Assembly: GCA_038501785.1 (NCBI GenBank)
Contig: JBAMJR010000068.1
Coordinates: forward strand, 286,501-350,500
Source: Myoxocephalus aenaeus
Lineage: Eukaryota; Chordata; Actinopteri; Perciformes; Cottidae
Length of the DNA stretch: 64,000 nucleotides
Direction of reading: 5' to 3'
Both the position numbers and the translations under genes were made by a program. How positions within the stretch are numbered: position 1 is the first letter of the stretch; the number at the start of each line of letters is the position of its first letter. Under the pieces are notes generated by a model, which was not told the DNA's origin, did no database searches, and saw only the letters and a program-made list of their open reading frames with translations. Below, in pieces: positions 10,442-20,309 of the stretch.

Positions 10442-10460
10442 TTCAAGTTTACTGTGGCCA

Positions 10461-10872
10461 TCCACTCTTGTATGTCTTTTGAAGCATTAAAATATCTGTA
10501 TGCATGAAATTGTAAAGTTTTTTTCTCTTGTTATGATCTCCGGTCCACGTTTTATTCATCGGGACGCGACGCTTCAAGTCCACGATTGTGAAGTGGAGAG
10601 AAAGTGATGGAAACTTGTAACTCGACCAAAGCAGATGTTCTTTTGTAGTATATTTATTGTATTATTTAAAATAAAAAAATAAATGTTAAATGACACCATA
10701 GTTTAAGTGTAAGAGGCCCCCTCTTTACGTGCACACCGGGAAACAAAAGGTTATATATTTACCACATATTATTGTTGTAATTAATTATGTTATTTTTTCA
10801 TGAGCTCCTTTTTAAATGGAGCCTTTTTGGGATGCGTTTAAATACACAGTGCTCCTGTTAACAACGTCTTGG

Positions 10873-10920
<48 letters not shown>

Positions 10921-11588
10921 GACTATTTAGCTGCTAAATGAATGAGAGGTAACAGGTAAGGCTACTATTCATTTACCACCATGTATGTGTAATAGCGTTA
11001 ATAAACAACTCTTTCTCTACATGAAAGACGTTCTGCAGCTCGGGATCGAACACCCGGTCCTCCGTTGAAGGTCCCCTCCAACAAAGACTGCTCACAGTAC
11101 CTCCCTGCCGATGCTTTTTCTGGACGGCTAATGTGCATTCCTATCTAACATCTACACCGCCTGCAGCGCATTATGAGCCAGGAAAGATATGTATTTAATA
11201 TGTATGATGATGTAATTCATGCAAACCCTCAGTGATCATTAAAATAAAAAAATAAAAATGCTTTTCTTTTTAACCCTCTCATGCACCACTCATTTCAATA
11301 ATCAGTCATCCTGAAGGCTTTGATCAAATCTTCGGCGATGATGATGATGATGAGGATGACTTGAAGCACTTTGAGCGTCTCGTTAGTAGAAAACCTCGCG
11401 CGCGGTGCACAGCTAAAGAAAAAGAAGTTGGTGAGCACGATACCGTTGATCAATATTTAATGCAGTGTTCACAGGACCATCAGAATGCATGGGTTCCACT
11501 GAGGATAAAGCAGAGACCCGAGCACAACTACTTGCAATGCAGGGGTGATAAGTGGGGCATCAACACGGGTTGAGGATGGGAAAAGAAG

Positions 11589-11620
<32 letters not shown>

Positions 11621-11931
11621 TAGGGATTTAGCTCCCTCCAATTATGGCAACAGGTGATGTGTCACAGGACCACAGACGTGTGAAGAAGTCACTTCGGGAC
11701 ATGCAAATGTGTTCGGAGGATTTACATCTGGGGGATTTAGAGGGGAGCAAAGGAATCAGCCAGGTGTGCGAGGTGGGACTGAGCTGCCTGAGGAGGAACC
11801 TGCAGGTTATCAGATCCTTTCCTTAAGAGTTATCCGTATATTCCACAAGCAGAGCATTAATACAGCAGCATCTGTCACAGGCTTTTTGTTTTAGCTTCCT
11901 GTTTAATTTTTAAGTTCACTTTCCCTTCACT
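10461..11931. other. intergenic sequence after col5a1
   Basis: AT-rich unique DNA with a (TG)n at about 10875-10919 and a (GAA)n at about 11587-11618. A short open frame on the + strand ending at 11573 carries a GDDDDDEDD acidic run followed by a basic segment. No ATG-initiated gene or family is recognisable, and it may be transposon-derived. Otherwise I see no gene. Confidence 0.5.
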
Positions 11932-12104
11932 AGCTAGCTCGTGGTTAGCTCGTGGCCAGCTGGTTGCTAGTTTGTGGCTAGCTCGTTGCTAGTTCGTTGC
12001 TAGTTTGTGGCCAGCTGGTTGCTAGTTTGTGGCTAGCTCGTTGCTAGTTTGTGGCTAGCTCGTGGCTAGCTCGTAGCTAGCTCGTAGCTAGCTCGTGGTT
12101 AGGG
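11932..12104. repeat. GCTAGC-type short-period tandem repeat
   Basis: Degenerate 10-11-bp units (gctagctcgtg, gctagtttgtg, ccagctggttg), about 15 copies, ending in ggttagggttaggcc. The two TTAGGG-like units at the end are too few to be telomeric. Confidence 0.85.
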
Positions 12105-12111
12105 TTAGGCC

Positions 12112-12185
12112 GGCGGTCCACAACCTTTTTTGCGCCACGGACCGGTTTCGTCTGAGACAATATTTTCACAGACCGGCCTACCCGG
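12112..12185. mobile_element. short DNA-transposon remnant (likely hAT-type)
   Basis: The segment cggtccacaacctttttt, then gcgccacggaccggtttcg, then gacaatattttcacagaccgg resembles a dispersed repeat end seen widely in vertebrate genomes. Recognised from memory of the motif only; the element's other end is not visible. Confidence 0.35.
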
Positions 12186-12558
12186 TGTGGCCGATAAATA
12201 TGATGTAATAAAATGATACAACCGGCATAAGGACAATTATAAAGTCCGTAAAGTACAACTCACCTTTACGGCAAATTAGTGGGAGAACAGAGCTTGTTCT
12301 GCTACGAGCCGGTCCCACCTCAGGGTGACAGAGACAACGACACCTGACGTGTGTTCTGTATAGGGTGACCATATCCATAACACCAAAAAGTAAATAAAAT
12401 ACCGCGGGGCTTCAGAAGAAGCAACGTGTACATGTAGCCTCTGAGGTGCAGAACGCCGAACTGCGTTCAAGAAGTCCGGTATTATGTGGCTTCATGACAT
12501 GCAGAGTCATTGTTGCTTGGATTTGTGGTTCGTTATCTAATTAATAACTTTTTTTTAG

Positions 12559-12745
12559 CGTCTGTGTGTCTGTGAGTGTGTGTCTGTGAGTGTGTGTGTC
12601 TGTGAGTGTGTGTGTCTGTGAGTGTGTGTCTGTGAGTGTGCGTCTCTGAGTGTGTGTGTCTGTGAGTGTGTGCGTCTGTGAGTGTGTGTGTCTGTGAGTG
12701 TGTGTGTCTGTGAGTGTGTGTCTGTGAGTGTGTGCGTCTGAGTGT
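12559..12745. repeat. 14-bp-type minisatellite (TGTGTGTCTGTGAG)
   Basis: Tandem tgtgtgtctgtgag units with tgcg and ctct variants. Thr-His-Ser-Gln open frames on the - strand are products of the repeat. Confidence 0.92.
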
Positions 12746-13082
12746 AGAGAGCAAGTTCTGACGTTCAAACAAATCCTGTTAAGTTTTCTGATTTGCATTT
12801 TTCTTTCTCTTTATAAATTATTTATGGTCCCTTTAAACAAAACTATCCATCTTTTTGTGCACTTTATAAAATAAAATAAAAGCCTATATATTTGGCAGAT
12901 GTAAAGCATATATGTGTATGTTTTTTCTGTTAGTCCATTTCTTTTTATTTATTTATTACTTTAACAGCTCAGGGATGTTCAAGGAGCAACCTGTTTGTGC
13001 ACTTCCTGAAGATTTTTTGCACAGTCAGTTCTGTTTTAGAATAAAGGGTTGGAAATTAATGCTTTTTTATTTTTATTTTTTA

Positions 13083-13152
13083 TCCGATTCATCGATTAAT
13101 CGGAAAAATAATCTACAGATTGATTATTAAAATAATCGTTAGTTGCAGCCCT
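13083..13152. mobile_element. solo end of a fish hAT-like element
   Basis: The run gattcatcgattaatcgg, then aaaaataatctacagattg, then aataatcgttagttgcagcc, ending in ccct, is the typical AT-rich end of a common fish hAT-like family (gttgcagccct terminus). No partner end was found within a kilobase upstream, so it is a fragment. A related, complete-looking element is at 60934-61312. Confidence 0.45.
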
Positions 13153-13515
13153 AGAACCCAGACACGAGGGCGTTTGATGTTCTGATGTTTGTGGGACTTC
13201 CACAACATGTACAAAGCAGAAATAGTGGTTATTTCCGCCATGGAGGATGTTTCCATGGCGATAAGCCACTCCTCTCCGGCGCGGATGAAGCGTGAAACCA
13301 TGAAACTCACGGCAGGAAAGCGTGGCGTGAACGCAGCAGCGTTAAGGCCTGTGAATAGACGGAACTCCCCTTCAAAATAAAAGCACAGGACTTGCGTCCC
13401 ACTGAAAACGGAGTTTGAGGATCACTGCTTTAATGAGCCACACTGGGTATGATTTATAAAGCTTGATAACTGTGTTGTTTCTGCCTCTTTACTTCTCTGG
13501 CTGTGTAAGAGATGA

Positions 13516-13571
<56 letters not shown>
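13516..13571. repeat. (AC)n microsatellite
   Basis: About 28 pure AC units, just beyond the inferred 3' end of the - strand coiled-coil gene. Read on the - strand it is a GU-rich tract after that gene's ATTAAA. Confidence 0.95.
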
Positions 13572-13573
<2 letters not shown>

Positions 13574-13637
13574 CTTTTTAGTGTGGGCGTCAGTGAAATA
13601 ATTGTTAAACATTCAATCATGGAATTAGTTCGAATTA

Positions 13638-13643
13638 TTTAAT
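13638..13643 (-). terminator. candidate poly(A) signal of the coiled-coil ORF
   Basis: ATTAAA on the - strand, about 50 bp past the stop codon of the ORF at 13693-14553. The - strand then runs into a long (GT)n tract that could serve as the GU-rich downstream element. ATTAAA is the commonest variant signal. Confidence 0.35.
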
Positions 13644-13692
13644 TGGGTATACAGGAAGATGGTGGTGAGGAAAAGTCGAGACATCACGTCCG

Positions 13693-14553
13693 TCATTTTA
13701 GTTTCAGGTTGGCGACCTGAAGGTCCACATGTTCCTGTGTAAGGACCTTTAACTGTTCCTCAAGTTCAGTGATTTTCTCATCTCTTGAGCCGAGCTGACT
13801 GGTCATCTTTTGTTCGGTTTCCGTGAGTTTGAACTTGCAGTCCTTGATCTCTTCCTGAAGTTCTTTGACTTCACCGTTCATTTTGGCAAGCTGCCCATCC
13901 ATCTTTTCCTCAATAGCGTTCTTCTCGCTGGTTGTTTCAATCTTAAGAGTGCTCTGTTCAAGGATAGCTTGGTTCAGCTTCTTTTTTAGGCCTGCATTAA
14001 TCTCATTAAACTTTTGTCTCCTTCCATCACGGGCCTTGTCATTCTGGCGGGACTGGGTGCTCCACAAATGTTTGGTGAGATTGAGCTCTTCCTGCTTTGC
14101 CTTCAGACGTTGCTCCAGAAATGTGTTCTCCTCCTCACGCTTCTTCTCTGTGACTTTATTGGCCGCCTTTGCTTGCCGTCTCAGCACTCTCTCTTTCTTA
14201 AGAGCGTTCAACAGTTTCCCTTTTTCCTCTTCATTTTTTAGATCATTAGCGGTGATCTGTTTTTTGAGGTCGGTATTCTCTAAGACCAGCTCCATGAATT
14301 GTTTGATCAGGTCCTGTTGTCCGCTGGGACATTGCGGGTTTTGCTGCACGTCTTCTGCAGGGCTGGGACCACATTTAGGAACGGTGATCGTGCTCTGCGG
14401 CTCTTTGTTCTTGGCTTTTAACTCAGCCTCGGCTCTTTTTCTACTTGATCTCTCGCTCTTTAGAGCTTTTAGGAGTTTCTCCTTCTCCTGCTCCCATTGG
14501 AGTTCTTTATTTGCCATCTGGTGTTCAAAGGCAGCAATTCTCTGGTCTTGCAT
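13693..14553 (-). CDS. single-exon coiled-coil protein, family not recognised
   Basis: Intact 286-codon ORF (ATG at 14553, TGA at 13693) in otherwise non-coding intergenic DNA. The protein is Lys/Glu/Gln-rich with heptad-like hydrophobic spacing. A first coiled-coil segment covers about residues 5-50 and a second about 80-285, joined by a Pro/Cys-containing linker (about 52-78, with KCGPSPAED and QCPSGQQ). Residues 12-48 (QMANKELQWEQEKEKLLKAL...) and 99-135 (QITANDLKNEEEKGKLLNAL...) are clearly an internal duplication. No signal peptide, membrane segment or catalytic motif is visible. The start is the first ATG after an in-frame TAG; upstream frame through an 18-bp repeat is open but lacks ATG. 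A TATA box lies about 210 bp upstream and an ATTAAA about 50 bp downstream, so this could be a compact intronless gene or retrogene. Alternatives: a chance-preserved retrocopy, or a transposon-borne gene. Gene reality is likely but unproven, and function is unknown. Confidence 0.55.
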   Translation of the reverse strand: MQDQRIAAFEHQMANKELQWEQEKEKLLKALKSERSSRKRAEAELKAKNKEPQSTITVPKCGPSPAEDVQQNPQCPSGQQDLIKQFMELVLENTDLKKQITANDLKNEEEKGKLLNALKKERVLRRQAKAANKVTEKKREEENTFLEQRLKAKQEELNLTKHLWSTQSRQNDKARDGRRQKFNEINAGLKKKLNQAILEQSTLKIETTSEKNAIEEKMDGQLAKMNGEVKELQEEIKDCKFKLTETEQKMTSQLGSRDEKITELEEQLKVLTQEHVDLQVANLKLK

Positions 14554-14575
14554 GTTGTTTTGCTGTATGTCTAAG

Positions 14576-14666
14576 TAATCTACTGTTGGTGAGTAATCTA
14601 CTGTTGGTGAGTAATCTACTGTTGGTGAGTAATCTACTGTTGAACAAGTAATCTACTGTTGGACGA
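14576..14666. repeat. 18-bp tandem repeat in the inferred 5' leader of the coiled-coil gene
   Basis: Five units of gtaatctactgttggtga (the last two altered to tgaacaa and ggacgag). One unit is 19 bp, which shifts the frame and exposes an in-frame TAG upstream of the ATG. If the unit were 18 bp, the reading frame would extend as YSPTVD repeats. Confidence 0.9.
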
Positions 14667-14760
14667 GTTAACTATGGCTAGTTCTGTCTTGCTAGTAGCT
14701 GTTTTCGCTGAGTTTACATGAAATGCAAAGAGGAAAACAAGTTCTCTCCCAGAGGACTCG

Positions 14761-14768
14761 TATATATA
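14761..14768 (-). promoter_or_regulatory. TATA box for the - strand coiled-coil ORF
   Basis: tctatatatacgag read on the - strand. A start site about 25-30 bp downstream (near 14735) would give a leader of about 180 nt before the ATG at 14553. The sequence alone cannot prove promoter use. Confidence 0.4.
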
Positions 14769-14813
14769 GAAAATATCATTACTTCATCAACATCTTCAAA
14801 GCCAATCTGGCAT

Positions 14814-14919
14814 AACTCCGCCCTCTTCTGGTTGAGTCATGTGACTCAACCAGAAGAGGGCGGAGTTAAGCCATTAAAGGCTTAACTCCTCCCTCTTCTG
14901 GTTGAGTCACATGACTCAA
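14814..14919. promoter_or_regulatory. inverted repeats carrying four AP-1-type sites
   Basis: A perfect inverted repeat with 26-bp arms (14814-14839 and 14842-14867) and a 2-bp centre is followed by a third, near-identical copy of the arm (14884-14909) and a partial fourth. Each arm ends in TGAGTCA, giving TGAGTCA/TGACTCA heptamers at 14833, 14842, 14903 and 14912. A fifth lies at 15004. TGAGTCA is the consensus AP-1 (Fos/Jun) element. The block sits 50-150 bp upstream of the - strand TATA box. It could be an enhancer, or the remains of a hairpin-type transposon. Confidence 0.5.
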
Positions 14920-15095
14920 ATCAGATGACTATCCTTGTAAACAGAATGTGGATTGGTTGCTTAGTTACAGAAAATGTAGTAATGTAGTAATACTCGTGTG
15001 ATCTGAGTCATGTACAATATTATTGTATTAATAATACTCTTTAATAATAAAACCCGAACCCACTGCCCGAAAAAATTGCCCTTTTGCTTATTTAC

Positions 15096-15310
15096 AGGGT
15101 TCTTACGGTCATGGAAAACCTGGAAAAGTCATGGAATTGTAATATGGTTATTTCCAGGCCTGGAAAAGTACTTGGAAAAAATAAAATCCTAAAAGTTTTG
15201 TAAAAATCATGGAAATGTGTTATATTCATGTGTTCATGACGGTCATTTACGCTGAGTTTGAAATAATGAATATGCTTTTAAAAGAAAGACGCTCAGAATA
15301 TAAGCAGGCG
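15096..15310. mobile_element. probable DNA-transposon fragment
   Basis: The stretch ggttcttacggtcatggaaa, then acctggaaaagtcatggaat, then ccaggcctggaaaagtactt resembles a dispersed repeat common in fish. Recognised by motif memory only; boundaries are uncertain. Confidence 0.35.
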
Positions 15311-15565
15311 TACATACAGGCATCTATATAAATGTTTATTCTTTTAATCAAACTATTGTCTCATTCATTTGAGTCATTTAAGGCACTGGTTCTCAACTGG
15401 TCTGGCTGCTGACCCACCATCACCCCTGAATGACCCAAATCGAGGAAAATGTTAAACTTCTCAAATTGATTTAATGAAAAGATGGTTTGAACCTGAGATA
15501 GTACAGGATATCACAGAATGCAGGAAAAAGCTAGACAGAAATATTCATTGATTAAAAACAATCTA

Positions 15566-16545
15566 CTCATAACTTAAACCTTTAGTCCAGTCTACTGCTT
15601 AACTTAAACCTTTAGTCCAGTCTACTGCTTAACTTAAACCTTTAGTCCAGTCTACTCATAACGTAAACCTTTAGTCCAGTCTACTCATAACGTAAACCTT
15701 TAGTCCAGTCTACTGCTTAACTTAAACCTTTAGTCCAGTCTACTCCGTAACTTAAACCTTTAGTCCAGTCTACTCATAACTTAAACCTTTAGTCCAGTCT
15801 ACTCATAACTTAAACCTTTAGTCCAGTCTACTGCTTAACGTAAACCTTTAGTCCAGTCTACTGCTTAACTTAAACCTTTAGTCCAGTCTACTCATAACTT
15901 AAACCTTTAGTCCAGTCTACTGCTTAACTTAAACCTTTAGTCCAGTCTACTCATAACTTAAACCTTTAGTCCAGTCTACTTATAACTTAAACCTTTAGTC
16001 CAGTCTACTCATAACTTAAACCTTTAGTCCAGTCTACTCATAACTTAAACCTTTAGTCCAGTCTACTCATAACTTAAACCTTTAGTCCAGTCTACTCATA
16101 ACTTAAACCTTTAGTCCAGTCTACTCATAACTTAAACCTTTAGTCCAGTCTACTCATAACGTAAACCTTTAGTCCAGTCTACTGCTTAACGTAAACCTTT
16201 AGTCCAGTCTACTGCTTAACTTAAACCTTTAGTCCAGTCTACTCATAACTTAAACCTTTAGTCCAGTCTACTCATAACGTAAACCTTTAGTCCAGTCTAC
16301 TGCTTAACGTAAACCTTTAGTCCAGTCTACTCATAACTTAAACCTTTAGTCCAGTCTACTCATAACTTAAACCTTTAGTCCAGTCTACTGCTTAACTTAA
16401 ACCTTTAGTCCAGTCTACTGCTTAACTTAAACCTTTAGTCCAGTCTACTCATAACTTAAACCTTTAGTCCAGTCTGCTGCTTAACTTAAACCTTTAGTCC
16501 AGTCTACTGCTTAATTTAAACCTTTAGTCCAGTCTACTCATAACT
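15566..16545. repeat. 29-bp minisatellite, about 34 copies
   Basis: Unit cataacttaaacctttagtc plus cagtctact. Variants cataac/gcttaac and ctt/cgt are intermixed. It starts after ttgattaaaaacaatctact and decays into tactactactacttctact at 16545-16565, directly followed by (AT)n. Confidence 0.97.
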
Positions 16546-16569
16546 ACTACTACTACTTCTACTCATAAC

Positions 16570-16570
<1 letters not shown>

Positions 16571-16616
<46 letters not shown>
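16571..16616. repeat. (AT)n microsatellite
   Basis: About 23 AT units, adjoining the 29-bp minisatellite. Confidence 0.95.
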
Positions 16617-16619
<3 letters not shown>

Positions 16620-16621
<2 letters not shown>

Positions 16622-16962
16622 ATGCAATCCCACGTACATGAAAGTCTAATTAGTGAATGTGAAGGAGTGCTGTTAATGTGTGGTCTGGGCTGCTTCGGGA
16701 TGAGCTAAAGGGGTCAAGCGGCAGACGTTGAAAAGGGAGATTTGGGACAGAGCCCCGTGTTAATGTGTAATTGCTTTGAGCCTCTGGATCTCCGGCTCAC
16801 AGAGCCCATTCATAGCCGAGCCCCGGCACCACTGACCCACTTGCATATGAATCAGATAACGGAGGACGAGATAGTGTTACAACACAGGGACTGTCATATT
16901 GGGTTATTAATAACAGGCTTTTCCGCTCTAATAGACTTTGAGATTGAGGAGTGGCTGTAGTT
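16620..16962. promoter_or_regulatory. candidate conserved non-coding element
   Basis: 340 bp of unique, balanced-composition sequence between two AT microsatellites, with homeodomain cores (tctaattag, gttaatgtgtaattg), an octamer-like cttgcatatgaat and an agataac GATA box. No repeat or sensible ORF. Composition is the only evidence. Confidence 0.3.
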
Positions 16963-17010
16963 CAAGATGTTTTTTCTAATGTGATTATGAGCCGGCCACC
17001 CAAGCACTAT

Positions 17011-17056
<46 letters not shown>

Positions 17057-19588
17057 AACAGTATGAGCTTCAGCCTTCATCTTCCATTTGAAGATAGATT
17101 AAACATGATGTATTGTATTATTTGACCCGTTCGTCTTTGTTCCTTGACCAACTGGCCTTTTATGAGTAGCAGCCATCACCTGGAGCTGGGAGTGAGGACG
17201 CACCTGGTTTATCAGATTGTCATTGAACACACCTGATGGGCGCAAGAGGCTCACGAGCATCCACAGCCTCAATCCGAGCCTCGTCTGAACACCACCAACT
17301 CAAGACTAAAACTCATCTAAGCACCAATTCATTTAGACCTTATTTTTTATTAGAAAAGACCGAATGTAATGGTGGAACTCCTCCCACCAGGCCTCAGGCT
17401 TCAGGTTATCTACGGTAATTAGGTGATGCAACAGTCGACACCTGGAACAACCGCAGTCATCAACGTGGAACTAGAGACAACCGTTTTATCCAGTGAAGCA
17501 AACCAACAAATTACAAGAACCCTTTTTTATATATAAAACTGACATATAAGTGAATATTCTAAATATGATAACACAAATTAACGCAGAATCATCCTTTGCT
17601 ACTCGAACCAGGAAGTAATAGTTACAGTTTGCATCACCAGATTAAGGGAGGCTTTTTGATTATTATGGTCTGTCTTCAAAAGTGTAGTTTTGTCAAAGCC
17701 CCTGCTCAGCCACAAACCTGCAGGCACTTACAGACAAAACACATTTTACTTTACTAAAGTATTCACAAATCAATTATGAACTGTCGCCGTGTCGGGTCTG
17801 TTTACCTCAATCTACGAGCTTGCAGTCATTACATTTGCGGTTGCACATGTATAACAAATGTAATGACTTTTATGCTTCGGTCTTTGAGATTATAGTTATA
17901 CCAGATTAGTAAAATAAAGATGATAAAATAATAAATGTCCTTTGAGACCAGGAGGGATAGGAGCAACAAGAAAAAAGGAAAGCGGTGAAAGGGAGATGTT
18001 TGATGTGTAAATACATCACACGCTCGGTGGTGTTTTCCCTGCAGAAATGCAGGTAAATAAGCCGTGAGTTTTTGTATTTATATATTCAGATATCATTTGC
18101 ACATGGAGGATGAATTAGTGCCGCTCTTGTCATGAGGGGCACAAACAGATGAGATGTCGTTCCACTCGCTTCCTCAGAAGAGTCTCAGGTGTCCCTTAGA
18201 ATAACAAAAAAAATGTTTAAAGTGGGAATGTTGAACAGATTAAATCCACATTAACATGTCATAACTACCACATATGCCGTGTTTCCGTGGAGGTGGATGA
18301 GAACCATAAAGATGCTGCCGGCCCTTTGAAGGAATAATTATTGGCCTTAACATCTATGTGATGATTTCCTGAGCCAACAAGGAATGGTTGAAAAAGAATA
18401 TGACTTTGAACCCTCTCTCAGCGGGAGAAGCTTTGTCCCACTCGTGTAAAACGTAGCACTTGATTTAATTAGATCATCTCGCTTCACGGCCAGAAGGAAG
18501 AGCATATGGTCCCGCTTCACTCGCATACAGCCGCTCCGTTCTATTTCGGGGATCCCGGAGTATCGTCTTTGAAGCCGCGGGCCTCTCCTCCGCACTCCGG
18601 TGGTCCCCTGCAGAGCGAGCGGGTCAGAGAGACCCGTGTGGTACGCAGACCCGAACAGCAGCCAAGGACGGGCTCACATTAACGCCGTTAATTACTTTTC
18701 CTAGACGCAGTGTGAGAGCGCTCTCCCTCCCTTGAAGTCATTCAAGAGAGACGAGCAAGGACGGGTGCATTGTTCCAGCCCGGTCTCGACTACATGAGAT
18801 ATGAATTACACGCCAACTTCTTCAAGTTATTTCCTCTGCCGTCACAACGCCGGTCCTGCAAAGTATTTTAGATTGGCGTTCTTTCAAATGGCCTCTAGGG
18901 GGCACCTTTTCTGATTGAAAAAAACTCTGATTGTATAGAAGTCTATGAGAAGATTCTCCCCATATCTCCCTTTATTTATTCCCTCAGTAAACATTGTGAA
19001 CATGAGTTTCTGGTCTCAATCGATAGTTCAAAGAATGCTTCAATACAGCATGATTTAAATTGTTAAATAGTTCCAGGACAACAGTGCTTGCAACATTGGC
19101 AAAAAAAAACACACATAATTGCTGTCAGATTGTGATTCAAATGTTGCGTAACTCATAAAGGTGCACCCATAGGTGCCCAACTGAGTCCCGCCTCTTCAAA
19201 CCAGTGTGAAAAACGAGGGCGAAATCCCAGTGATAACATTGTTAACAATGGCTGATCGAGACTGATCGCGACACTGAAGGCCCAGGTAAAAAATCCACGG
19301 CCCGCCACTGACATTGTACCACGCAAAAAAAAAAACAGAGAAAAACGACCGAGTTCACATAGAAACACATTTCTCATAAAAAATATTGAGAACATAGTTT
19401 TTCAAGATCTTTAGGTCCCATCTGACCAATAAGAACCACAAGGGAAACAACCACTTCCAAGCCAGGCGGCGAGGTGAGGCTCCACTTGACCTTTCACCTT
19501 TTCACATCTTCCTTCACTGGCAGCTAAGGCAAGACGATGGTAACTCTGATGGAAATGAACTGGTTCTTCTCTCCTCAGGTGCACTCTG

Positions 19589-19591
<3 letters not shown>
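16963..19591. other. intergenic sequence
   Basis: Contains a (TA)n at about 17013-17054. The rest is unique sequence. The 18040-18170 stretch (around aggtaaataagccgtgag and ggatgaattagtgcc) has the look of a conserved element. 18850-19350 is ordinary. No gene found on either strand. Confidence 0.5.

Positions 19592-19640
<49 letters not shown>
19592..19640. repeat. (GA)n microsatellite
   Basis: About 24 GA units. Confidence 0.95.
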
Positions 19641-19643
<3 letters not shown>

Positions 19644-19807
19644 GATCTCGTGACATTTAGAGACCAGAACATAAATAATGATATACTGAAGGGAGTCAGG
19701 TCGATGAACACAGAAACCAATATTGTTTGCTCTCAGATTCAATTGGGAGATTTTTATATGTGGCTCTGTTGGCAGTCAACAAACAATTTCTCATAATATT
19801 GTTGTGT

Positions 19808-20227
19808 TCCTCTCCTCTCATTGTTTCATCTCCTCTCAATGTTTCATCTCCTCTCCTCACATTGTTTCATCTCCTCTCTTCTCCTCTCCTCACATTGTCT
19901 CCTCTCCTCTCTTCTCTTCTCCTCACATTGTTTCCTCTCCTCTCTCATCTCCTCTCATTGTTTCATCTTCTTTCCTTGTTTCATCTCCTCTCATTGTTTC
20001 ATCTCCTCTCCTCTCATTGTTTCATCTTCTCTCATTGTTTCATCTCCTCTCCTCACATTGTTTCATATCCTCTCCTTGTTTCCTCTCCTTTCCTTGTTTC
20101 CTCTCCTTTCATTGTTTCATCTCATCTACTCTCCTCTCATTGTTTCCTCTCCTCTCCTCTTTCAACTCCTCTCCTCTCTCGTTGTTTCATATCACCTCCT
20201 CTCCTCGTTTCATCTCCTCTCCTCTCC

Positions 20228-20231
<4 letters not shown>
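19808..20231. repeat. polypyrimidine minisatellite
   Basis: 420 bp of tctcctctcctctcattgttt-type units, almost all C/T on the + strand apart from the short attg steps. It adjoins a 76-bp AT array. Long Ser/Leu-Phe-His open frames here are artefacts of the repeat. Confidence 0.93.

Positions 20232-20307
<76 letters not shown>
20232..20307. repeat. (TA)n microsatellite
   Basis: About 38 TA units with one tac break near 20280. Confidence 0.95.

Positions 20308-20309
<2 letters not shown>

Larger units (their letters stand above)
7010..10460 (+). other. col5a1: col5a1 3' UTR (extent inferred)
   Basis: After the stop comes an A-rich stretch, a CA array (7341-7386), AU-rich sequence (7600-8160), then a 22-bp minisatellite and a further 0.65 kb of AT-rich unique sequence. 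Several AATAAA hexamers occur (7910, 8031, 10436). The last one is followed by a GU-rich tract, so it is my best guess for the distal end. Human COL5A1 also has a multi-kilobase 3' UTR. A transcript read would settle which sites are used. Confidence 0.5.

Noticed and set aside
12097..12110. Telomere-like ggttagggttagg
   Set aside because: Only two units at the end of a GCTAGC-type minisatellite.
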